7,099 nt of DNA from Verrucomicrobiota bacterium. GTDB taxonomy: Bacteria > Verrucomicrobiota > Verrucomicrobiia > Opitutales > Opitutaceae. Numbering within the stretch: position 1 is the first letter of the stretch; each line of letters begins with the position of its first letter. A program made the position numbers and the translations under genes. The notes below the pieces were generated by a model, which saw only the letters and a list, made by a program, of their open reading frames with translations, was not told the DNA's origin and ran no database searches. This document shows positions 1 through 5,949 of this stretch, in pieces. The stretch lies in contig JAEYQF010000153.1 of the NCBI GenBank assembly GCA_023410155.1, positions 1-7,099 on the forward strand, written 5' to 3'.

Positions 1-807
1 GCGAACAACTACGGCCCGCCGCCCGGCTCAGCCGAGGAAAACTTTGGCCGTATCCTGCGCCAGGACTTCGCGGGGCACCGCGACGAGCTGATCATCTCCT
101 CCAAGGCCGGTTACACCATGTGGTCCGGTCCTTACGGTGACTGGGGCTCGCGCAAGTATCTGCTCGCCTCGCTGGACCAGAGCCTGAAGCGCATGGGGCT
201 CGAGTATGTCGACATCTTCTACTCGCACCGGCCGGACCCCGACACGCCGCTCGAAGAGACGATGGGGGCGCTCGCGCACGCGGTGCGCTCCGGCAAGGCG
301 CTCTATGTCGGGCTCTCCAATCACAACGCCGAGCAGACCTCCGCGGCGGCGAAGATCCTCCGCAATCTCGGCACCCCGTGCCTCATCCATCAGCCGAACT
401 ACAGCATGTTTAATCGCTGGATTGAGGACGGCCTGACGGAGGTGCTCCGACACGAGGGCATCGGCTGCATTCCCTTTTGCCCGCTGGCGCAGGGCCTTCT
501 CACCGATCGATATCTCAACGGCATCCCGGCCGATGCCCGGGCCGCAAAGGCCCACGGTTTCCTCAAGGCCGACCGTATCACGCCGGAGACCATCGCACGC
601 ATCCAGAAATTGAATACACTCGCCCGGCACCGCGGACAGACGCTGGCGCAGATGGCCCTCGCCTGGGTGTTGCGCGACCAGGTCGTGACCACCGCGCTCA
701 TCGGCGCGAGCAAGGTCAGCCAGATCGAGGACAACCTCTCCGCCGTCGCGAAGCTCGGGTTCGAACCGTCGGAGCTCGCGGAGATCGACCGTATTCTCGC
801 GACTTGA
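1..807 (+). CDS. gpr: aldo/keto reductase, L-glyceraldehyde 3-phosphate reductase type (5' end missing)
   Basis: The reading frame is open from base 1 to a TGA at 805-807, giving 268 residues, so the start lies outside the window. The first residues, NNYGPPPGSAEENFGR, and the later SRKYLLASLDQSLKRMGLEY and VDIFYSHRPD closely resemble E. coli YghZ (Gpr), about 346 residues long; roughly the first 60 are missing. Of the aldo/keto reductase tetrad, Tyr (residue 4 of the visible part), Lys 35 (ISSKAGY) and His 76 (YSHRPD) are visible. The catalytic Asp should lie just upstream. PLAQGLLTDRYLNGIP (161-176) and the C-terminal IGASKVSQIEDN (234-245), the usual NADP(H)-phosphate contact, are intact. 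The family folds as a TIM barrel, is cytosolic and uses NADPH. YghZ reduces L-glyceraldehyde 3-phosphate and methylglyoxal; that exact substrate is inferred here. Related Kv-beta-like reductases are the main alternative. The gene converges on the tRNA, with a shared terminator between them. Confidence 0.93.
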   Translation, partial: ANNYGPPPGSAEENFGRILRQDFAGHRDELIISSKAGYTMWSGPYGDWGSRKYLLASLDQSLKRMGLEYVDIFYSHRPDPDTPLEETMGALAHAVRSGKALYVGLSNHNAEQTSAAAKILRNLGTPCLIHQPNYSMFNRWIEDGLTEVLRHEGIGCIPFCPLAQGLLTDRYLNGIPADARAAKAHGFLKADRITPETIARIQKLNTLARHRGQTLAQMALAWVLRDQVVTTALIGASKVSQIEDNLSAVAKLGFEPSELAEIDRILAT

Positions 808-856
808 GGCGCTCTCATCCGACGTTCGCCTGAGAAAGCCAGTGGGGATGGAAAGC

Positions 857-886
857 AAAAACCCGACTCGCGAGAGTCGGGTTTTT
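857..886. terminator. bidirectional Rho-independent terminator
   Basis: ACCCGACTC (861-869) and GAGTCGGGT (874-882) form a perfect 9-bp stem around the tetraloop GCGA (870-873). It is flanked by an A-run at 857-860 and a T-run at 883-886, which extend the pairing to 13 bp. The tails give a U-tract on both strands. The hairpin should therefore stop the reductase transcript (+), 49 bases after its stop codon, and the tRNA-Arg transcript (-), 5 bases after its CCA end. This is a structural prediction, and the symmetry makes it a strong one. Confidence 0.88.
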
Positions 887-891
887 CAGAG

Positions 892-968
892 TGGCGCAGC
901 CGTAGGGAGTCGAACCCCAAACCTTCAGATCCGTAGTCAGATGCTCTATCCAATTGAGCTACGGCTGC
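892..968 (-). tRNA. tRNA-Arg (anticodon ACG), CCA encoded
   Basis: Read on the minus strand from 968, the acceptor stem GCAGCCG pairs perfectly with CGGCTGC (902-896). The D arm is GCTC/GAGC with a GG-containing loop. The anticodon loop is CTACGGA (936-930), giving anticodon ACG at 934-932. The T loop is TTCGACT, closed by TGGGG/CCCTA with one G-U pair. The discriminator is G (895) and CCA is encoded at 894-892. The total is 77 bases. Anticodon ACG decodes arginine CGN codons, normally after TadA converts A34 to inosine. The anticodon stem reads TCTGA on both sides, leaving a T-T mismatch at its centre (939 against 927; tRNA positions 29 and 41). The gene lies 52 bases after the recJ stop with no terminator between them. 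A weak promoter-like pair, TCGACT, 17 bases, TAAATT, overlaps the recJ stop and could serve the tRNA. Read-through from recJ is equally possible. Confidence 0.95.
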
Positions 969-1020
969 GTGAAAGGAGACGAGAAAAAGCAATTTCCCGC
1001 CCGCGAGTGCAAGCGAGAAT

Positions 1021-2745
1021 TTAAGTTTCTGTGAGTCGCCAGTCGATCAGCCCCAGCTGGAGCAGCTTGCGGTCGTTGAAGTGATTCCACTTCAACTCCA
1101 CGGCGAGATCGATCGGCACTCCGACCGGGGTCAGACGATGGGCAAATTTCCACGCCACGCCATGCAGCCGCCGCCCGCGTGAGTCGTCGAAGTGAAAACG
1201 GAAATGCTGCTCCTTGAACACGTCAGGGCGGGAGCGGAGCACAACGCCGCGGATCCCGAAGACCGGCTCCGGGTGCCCTTGGCCAAACGGATGGAGCGTA
1301 TCGAGCTCCTCCATGAACCGGCTCGTGATCTGCTCGGGCACCAGCCACGCCGCGATGTCCAGGCGGCGCTCCGTCGCATCGCCGCCGAGATGGGCGCGAA
1401 CTGCGGCGGCGAACTGCACCCGGAACGCGTCGATGTGCACCTTGGGCACGGCGATTCCGACCGCCATGGGATGCCCACCCCAGCTCGTGAGATTTTCGCA
1501 ACAGGTGCCGAGAACCTGCACGAGATTCACTCCCTCCACACTGCGACCGGAGCCCTTGCCCAGTTCGCCCTCGTTGCCGAGCACGATGCATGGGCGATTG
1601 TATTTCCTCGAAACCCGACCGGCGACGATGCCGACCACGCCCGGGTGCCAGTCTTCGCTGAAAAGCACGATCCCCGGCAGCTCGGCGTATTGTGTCTCGA
1701 TCATCCGCTCGGCCTCTTCGGTGATCTTGCGCTCGATATCCTGGCGCTCGCGATTGAACACGTCGAGCTGCCGAGCGGTCTCCTCGCAGAAGGCCTGATC
1801 CTCGCTGAGCAACAGCTCGACTGAAAGTGCCGCATCCGCGAGACGGCCGGACGCATTGATCCGAGGTCCGAGCCGGAACGAAATGTCCACCGGATGCAAA
1901 CCGTGTTCCGGCCGCACTCCGGCGATCGACATCAGCGCGCGCAAACCGGGACGGCGCGTTTGCTCCAGGATTGAGAGCCCATGTCGCGCGAGGATGCGAT
2001 TTTCGCCATGCAGCGGCACGAGATCCGCGACCGTGCCGAGAGCCACGAAATCCAGGTGATCCTTCAGCTTGATGCGGAATGCCACAGGATGGTTCTCCGC
2101 CCGCAATTGCTTGAGCAGGCCGTGCGCGAGCTTAAAGACGAGGCCAACAGTGCACAGATGCCGCCACGGCTCCTCCGCGGCTCCATCGTCGCAATGAACG
2201 TGAGGGTTGATAAGGATGCCATCCTCCAGCGGTCGTTCCTTGGACCGGTGGTGATCGAGCACGATCACGTCGATTCCTTGCGAGCGGAGATACGCGACTT
2301 CTTCGTGTGAGTTGGTCCCGCAATCAAGCACCACGAACAGGTTCGGCCGCCCGCCTTCGAGCGCGCGATCGATCGCGCTTCGGGAAAGTCCGTATCCGTC
2401 TTCGGAGCGCCTTGGCACGATGAAGCGAGGTTGCAGGTCGAAGCGTCGGAGGATGCTGACCAGCAGCGCCGTGCTGCTCACCCCGTCGACGTCGTAGTCA
2501 CCCAGCACGACAACCTGCTCCCGCTGGGCAATCGCTTGACAGAGGCGGCCCGTCGCGCGGTCCAGGTTGCGCAGCAGAAACGGATCGTTCAACGCGGCGA
2601 GCGTGGGCCGGAGAAACTGTGCACACGCGTCCGGCTCGTTGATACCGGCACGCAGCAGCAACTCCGCGAGCACACGGCTCACGCCGGCGCTTTTGCTGAG
2701 CGCCTCCACCGCTTCGGCGGGGAGCGGAGTGTAGGTCCAGCGCAT
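1021..2745 (-). CDS. recJ: single-stranded-DNA-specific exonuclease RecJ
   Basis: This gene encodes 574 residues, matching E. coli RecJ (577). RecJ degrades single-stranded DNA 5' to 3' with Mn or Mg ions and acts in RecF-pathway recombination, mismatch repair and base-excision repair in the cytoplasm. The DHH phosphoesterase motifs are present: GDYDVDG (82-88, motif I, with Val where many RecJ proteins have Ala), VLDCGTN (139-145), LDHHRSKE (163-170) and ALGTVADLVPL (235-245). RINASGRL (295-302) follows. The DHHA1 nucleic-acid-binding region has HPGVVGIVAGR (367-377), GKGSGRS (396-402) and GGHP (423-426). The C-terminal OB-type domain carries HPFGQGHPEPVF (485-496). The ATG at 2743-2745 gives MRWTYTPLP, a usual RecJ N-terminus. 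No Shine-Dalgarno motif precedes it, and a hairpin ends 18 bases upstream. It lies 121 bases after secDF on the same strand, and from memory a secDF-recJ adjacency also occurs in Chlamydiae and Firmicutes. Frame and all catalytic motifs are intact. Confidence 0.97.
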   Translation of the reverse strand: MRWTYTPLPAEAVEALSKSAGVSRVLAELLLRAGINEPDACAQFLRPTLAALNDPFLLRNLDRATGRLCQAIAQREQVVVLGDYDVDGVSSTALLVSILRRFDLQPRFIVPRRSEDGYGLSRSAIDRALEGGRPNLFVVLDCGTNSHEEVAYLRSQGIDVIVLDHHRSKERPLEDGILINPHVHCDDGAAEEPWRHLCTVGLVFKLAHGLLKQLRAENHPVAFRIKLKDHLDFVALGTVADLVPLHGENRILARHGLSILEQTRRPGLRALMSIAGVRPEHGLHPVDISFRLGPRINASGRLADAALSVELLLSEDQAFCEETARQLDVFNRERQDIERKITEEAERMIETQYAELPGIVLFSEDWHPGVVGIVAGRVSRKYNRPCIVLGNEGELGKGSGRSVEGVNLVQVLGTCCENLTSWGGHPMAVGIAVPKVHIDAFRVQFAAAVRAHLGGDATERRLDIAAWLVPEQITSRFMEELDTLHPFGQGHPEPVFGIRGVVLRSRPDVFKEQHFRFHFDDSRGRRLHGVAWKFAHRLTPVGVPIDLAVELKWNHFNDRKLLQLGLIDWRLTET

Positions 2746-2763
2746 AGCGATGGCTTGGCAGGG

Positions 2764-2809
2764 CGGATCGATCGCGATCCGTCTCCCGGCCGCGCCATCG
2801 CAGCCGGGA
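2764..2809. repeat. two tandem hairpins in the secDF-recJ gap
   Basis: The 121-base gap (2746-2866) holds two perfect inverted repeats. CGGATCG (2764-2770) and CGATCCG (2775-2781) surround the loop ATCG. TCCCGGC (2784-2790) and GCCGGGA (2803-2809) surround a 12-base loop. Neither is followed by a T-run on the minus strand, so a standard intrinsic terminator is not supported. Possible roles are transcript processing or stabilisation between secDF and recJ, attenuation, or control of recJ translation, since the first hairpin ends 18 bases before the recJ ATG. The pairing is seen directly; the role is inference. Confidence 0.5.
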
Positions 2810-2866
2810 TTCTTGGCGTGTCGCTACCGCAACAAAGACGGCATCGAGTCGCGCCCTACCCGCGGG

Positions 2867-5422
2867 TTATTCGGAAGCCTTGCTCGAGCCCTGCCACTCG
2901 TATTTCGGCGCGATATCGTGATGCGCCTCGACGTGCTTTCGATCGCCCTTGTGCCACCAGTAGAACACCGGGGCGGCGATGAAGAGCGAGGAGAAGGTGC
3001 CGGTGATCACGCCGATGAGCAGCGTAAACGCGATATCGTTCACGTCGCCTTGGGTGACCACAATCAGGGTGATCGCCGTCAGGAGCGTGGTGCCGCCGGT
3101 GATGATCGTGCGCGAGAGCGTGAGGTTCAGAGACCGATTGATGATATCGCGGAGCGACGCGCCCGGATTCAACCTCAGCTCTTCACGGATGCGATCGAAC
3201 ACGACGATCGTGTCGTTGATCGAGTAACCGGCGATCAGCAGGATGGCCGCGACCATCGAGGCGTTGAACTGCCGGTCGAACATCACGAATATGCCGACCG
3301 TGATCAGCAAGTCGTGGATGGTGGAAACGACCGCGCCCATGCCGTAGCCGAACTCGAAGCGGAAGGCCACGTAAACGAGGATGAGCAGGATCGACCAGAA
3401 GATCGACCAGGCCGCGTTCCATTGAATTTCCTCGCCGATCGAAGGACCGATGCGGGTCTGACCTGAGAGTTCGATGTTGGCCCGCGGGAACTCGCGCTGC
3501 AGTTCCTCGACAAGGCGCCCGCCCTGGTCGAAAGGCACGGTGGCTTTCAGCGTCTCACCATTCGTGCCCAGTGCCGTTTGATAGGCAAAGGTCGCTTCCG
3601 TGAGCCCGGCGCGTTCTGCAGCCTGCCGCAAGGCCCCCACCTCGAGCCGCTCCGTGTAACTGAGCGTCAGCATGTCGCCGCCGGCGAAGTCGACGCCGTA
3701 GACATCCTTGCCCTTGAATCCCACGACGACCGCGCCCAACAGCACGAGAACCCAGGAAGCGATAAACGCCGGCTTCGCATACTTCAGGAAGTCGTAGTTC
3801 GTGTTCTGCAGCACCGAAAACATCTTCAGCGACTTGATCCTGCCGGTGTGAATCAGCGCCTCGAGCACGAGTTTGCTGACAACGACCGCCGCAAACATCG
3901 TGGAGAAGATACCGATTCCGAGGGTCAGGCCGAAGCCTTTGACCGGACCCGTGCCCAGCGCATACATGATCATCGCGACGAAGAAGGTCGTCACGTTGGA
4001 GTCAAAAATGGCGGTCCACGCCTTGTCGAAACCCGACTCGAGCGCGGCGCTGAGCGACTTGCCGACCCGCAGCTCCTCACGCATGCGTTCGAAGATGAGG
4101 ATGTTCGCGTCCACGGACATCGCCAGAGTCAGCACGATACCGGCGATGCCCGGCATCGTCAGCGTCGCTCCGAAGCTCGCCATCACGCCCAGCGTGATCA
4201 GCACGTTGATGCCCATGCCGATCGCCGCCACGATGCCGCCAATCGTGTAGAAGGCGACGATGAAGCCGACGGTGAGGACTGTGCTAATGATAAAGGCATT
4301 CCGGCCGCTGACCACGGCATCCGTGGCGAGCGACGGTCCGACCTCATACTGCTCTTTCACCACCAACGGCAGGTCGAGCGGGTTGTTGAGCACATTGGCC
4401 AGATTGATCGCTTCGCGATCGGTGAACGTGCCGGTGATCTGTGCGGACTCGCTGTCGATTTCCTCTCGAACGGTCGGCGCGGAATACAGCATGCCATCAA
4501 GCACGATCGCGAGGCGCGCGATGGTGCCGGTGCGCTGGGCCTCCGCCACCATGCCACGCGTGATCTCCGCGAAACGCTGACGTCCAGAGCTGGTGAATTG
4601 CAGGACGATCTCGGGTTTGCCGTAGAGGTCCGGGCGCGCGAAGGCCGTATCGATCGCATCACCCGTCATCTCCGGACGGCGCTTGACGAAGAGCTCTTCC
4701 GTCTGGATCTCGCCCCCCCGCCCTTCCTGCTCCAGGGTCATGACCTCGTAACCGGGCGGCACTTCGCCTGCCGGCGTGTTGTGCGGCGACTGGGTCGGAT
4801 GCACCACCCGGAAGTCGAGACGCGCAGGCTTCTTCACCGCGTCGAGAACCTCCGGATTGTCCTTCGAGCTGATGCCCGGGAGTTGCACCTCGATGCGATT
4901 CACTCCGACGGGCCGCACGATCGGTTCCGCGACACCGAAGGAATTGATACGCGTGCTGATGATCTCGATCGCCTTTTGGAGCTTTTCCTCGCGCTCGTGC
5001 TCCAGTTGATCGGACACCGCCTTCTCGTCGACTTCGAGCGTGAACGCTACGCCGCCCTTCAAATCGAGGCCGAGCTGCAGATTACTCTTCGAGCGGCGAA
5101 GCAGCTCGTTGAGCAGGATATCGTTTCGTTTCTCGATATTCCGCAGAGAGCTCTCGAGGCGGACGTCAGGGAAATACTGCGAGAGATCGATCTTGCGGTC
5201 GCGGGCGATCTGCTTGAGCGCCACAAACTCGCTCATCGATTCCCCGCTGTTCTTCTTTGCCGTGGCTTCCGCGAGGAGGGCGTTGAACTCGGCGTTCTTC
5301 GCCGTGGCACTCTCCTTCACATAAGTTGCGAAGGGTTGATCTTGCAGGGGTAGAAGCGTGCCGGCCGCCCACAGCACGATAGCAAGGCAGATGGCGATCT
5401 TCCAGAGGTTGCGTCTGAACAT
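2867..5422 (-). CDS. secDF: fused protein translocase subunit SecD/SecF
   Basis: This gene encodes 851 residues combining SecD (about 1-530) and SecF (about 540-851), as in other SecDF fusions. SecDF is an RND-type inner-membrane protein that works with SecYEG and uses the proton gradient to pull exported proteins across the membrane. An N-terminal membrane segment (about 9-26) is followed by a charged, helix-prone stretch (about 33-113) and the SecD signature LGLDLKGG (117-124). The periplasmic P1 domain contains INSFGVAEPIVRPVGVNRIE (159-178). Membrane segments start near 376, and SecD motif GIVLTLAMSVDANILIFER (428-446) contains the key Asp. A new first helix (about 552-569) leads to the SecF signature YGVDFAGG (575-582). 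RIGPSIGEE (657-665) precedes the final membrane bundle, with SINDTIVVFDRIREE (734-748). There are about 12 membrane segments, six per half. The start ATG at 5420-5422 gives the natural MFRRNLWKIAICL. No Shine-Dalgarno is visible; the preceding leader is AT-rich, with a GC-rich hairpin 25 bases upstream. yajC lies 90 bases upstream. Confidence 0.97.
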   Translation of the reverse strand: MFRRNLWKIAICLAIVLWAAGTLLPLQDQPFATYVKESATAKNAEFNALLAEATAKKNSGESMSEFVALKQIARDRKIDLSQYFPDVRLESSLRNIEKRNDILLNELLRRSKSNLQLGLDLKGGVAFTLEVDEKAVSDQLEHEREEKLQKAIEIISTRINSFGVAEPIVRPVGVNRIEVQLPGISSKDNPEVLDAVKKPARLDFRVVHPTQSPHNTPAGEVPPGYEVMTLEQEGRGGEIQTEELFVKRRPEMTGDAIDTAFARPDLYGKPEIVLQFTSSGRQRFAEITRGMVAEAQRTGTIARLAIVLDGMLYSAPTVREEIDSESAQITGTFTDREAINLANVLNNPLDLPLVVKEQYEVGPSLATDAVVSGRNAFIISTVLTVGFIVAFYTIGGIVAAIGMGINVLITLGVMASFGATLTMPGIAGIVLTLAMSVDANILIFERMREELRVGKSLSAALESGFDKAWTAIFDSNVTTFFVAMIMYALGTGPVKGFGLTLGIGIFSTMFAAVVVSKLVLEALIHTGRIKSLKMFSVLQNTNYDFLKYAKPAFIASWVLVLLGAVVVGFKGKDVYGVDFAGGDMLTLSYTERLEVGALRQAAERAGLTEATFAYQTALGTNGETLKATVPFDQGGRLVEELQREFPRANIELSGQTRIGPSIGEEIQWNAAWSIFWSILLILVYVAFRFEFGYGMGAVVSTIHDLLITVGIFVMFDRQFNASMVAAILLIAGYSINDTIVVFDRIREELRLNPGASLRDIINRSLNLTLSRTIITGGTTLLTAITLIVVTQGDVNDIAFTLLIGVITGTFSSLFIAAPVFYWWHKGDRKHVEAHHDIAPKYEWQGSSKASE

Positions 5423-5447
5423 GGTGGATTTGGGTTTAAATTCCTAT

Positions 5448-5473
5448 GCGCTCCGCCGAATCGCGGCGGGCGC
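5448..5473. repeat. GC-rich hairpin in the secDF leader
   Basis: CCGCCG (5453-5458) pairs with CGGCGG (5464-5469) around the loop AATCG. After one unpaired T (5452), GCGC (5448-5451) pairs with GCGC (5470-5473). This makes about ten G-C pairs in the yajC-secDF gap. On the minus strand the following bases are ATAGGAATTTAAA, which is not a clean U-tract, so it is a poor intrinsic terminator. It may mark a partial attenuator, an mRNA-stability element, or a structure leaving the AT-rich secDF start region open. The role is inference. Confidence 0.5.
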
Positions 5474-5512
5474 TCAATGGGTAAACTCGGGGTAGGATCG
5501 GCGAAGGCCGGA

Positions 5513-5893
5513 TCACTTCTTCTCTGCGCCGGCCTTGTTCACGACCGAGCTCACGAAGCCCTTGCCCACTTCGATCTTGGTGTTGTCGGCGATACGCACG
5601 ACAAACCGATCGTCCTTCACGTTGGTGATCACGCCATAGATGCCACCGGACGTCACAATCTCGTCACCGGACGCCAGCTCCGAGAGCATCTTCTCGTGAG
5701 CCTTCTGCTTCTTGCGCTGCGGGGCGATCATCAGGAAATACATCGCCACGAACAACAGCACCATCGGCAGGAGCGAAAAAAGCGAGCCACCGCCGCCGGG
5801 CGCGGGCTGTTGAGCGAGAACGGGAACGGCGTCGGTGAGGAGGAGCATTTTCGTCATTGCGTGTTGTGTATTTTGAAAAAAGAAAACACGCAT
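5513..5893 (-). CDS. yajC: preprotein translocase accessory subunit YajC
   Basis: This small inner-membrane protein associates with SecDF and the SecYEG translocon. Using the ATG at 5891-5893 it has 126 residues; the family usually has about 85-120. It has an Ala/Pro/Gly-rich N-terminal stretch, one membrane helix (about 38-57, LFSLLPMVLLFVAMYFLMIA), the typical basic segment PQRKKQKAH (58-66), and the YajC cytoplasmic domain with GDEIVTSGGIYGVI (76-89). The C-terminus is Lys-rich. The start is uncertain. ATG 5891-5893 has a plausible Shine-Dalgarno AGAGGTG (5911-5905) at rather long spacing but adds a polar leader (MRVFFFQNTQHA). ATG at 5855-5857 (114 residues, MTKMLLL) or 5846-5848 gives a more usual N-terminus but no ribosome site. 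The gene is first in the minus-strand run with secDF and recJ, and is divergent from speA across 56 bases. Confidence 0.93.
   Translation of the reverse strand: MRVFFFQNTQHAMTKMLLLTDAVPVLAQQPAPGGGGSLFSLLPMVLLFVAMYFLMIAPQRKKQKAHEKMLSELASGDEIVTSGGIYGVITNVKDDRFVVRIADNTKIEVGKGFVSSVVNKAGAEKK
5858..5892. repeat. inverted repeat joining the two candidate yajC starts
   Basis: TGCGTGTT (5858-5865) and AACACGCA (5885-5892) are perfect 8-base inverted repeats with a 19-base AT-rich loop. On the minus-strand mRNA the 5' arm begins inside the upstream ATG (5893-5891), and the 3' arm ends immediately before the downstream ATG (5857-5855). If folded, the hairpin would cover the upstream start codon and lie directly against the downstream one. 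The pairing is direct observation; a regulatory effect is inference. Confidence 0.4.
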
Positions 5894-5900
5894 CTAACGG

Positions 5901-5929
5901 TTTTCACCTCTGCAAAAGCAAGCCATAAC
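5901..5929 (+). promoter_or_regulatory. candidate sigma-70-like promoter for speA
   Basis: TTTTCA (5901-5906) and CATAAC (5924-5929) are separated by 17 bases; each matches four of six consensus positions. Transcription would begin near 5936, about 14 bases before the TTG start of speA, giving a very short leader. The element sits in the 56-base gap between the divergent yajC and speA genes and overlaps the possible yajC ribosome site. No operator-like repeat is evident beside it. Support is weak because only pattern matching is possible. Confidence 0.3.
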
Positions 5930-5949
5930 GTCCCCGCAATTCCCTCGCG

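Noticed and set aside
28..858. 276-codon minus-strand open frame opposite the aldo/keto reductase
   Set aside because: The sense frame shows strong YghZ similarity; the antisense frame starts in the terminator region and has shadow-like composition.
892..968. tRNA gene as an integration site (attachment site) for a mobile element
   Set aside because: No second copy of the tRNA 3' end, no integrase and no foreign-looking DNA occurs in the window; both sides are ordinary genes.
969..1020. TTGCAC (near 1009) as a -35 box for the tRNA
   Set aside because: At 17 bases spacing the would-be -10 is CTTTTT, which does not resemble TATAAT.
1192..1824. 210-codon plus-strand open frame opposite recJ
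   Set aside because: It lies entirely within recJ coding sequence on the other strand and shows no domain; shadow ORF.
4713..4719. Run of seven C (seven G on the secDF coding strand), considered as a phase-variation tract
   Set aside because: Seven bases is short for slippage-driven switching, it encodes part of an ordinary Gly-rich loop, and secDF is a housekeeping gene unlikely to be phase-variable.
3578..5353. 591-codon open frame on the plus strand, opposite secDF
   Set aside because: It is antisense to a gene with unmistakable SecDF motifs and its translation is rich in Arg, Asp, His and Glu with no recognisable domain, typical of a GC-rich antisense shadow.
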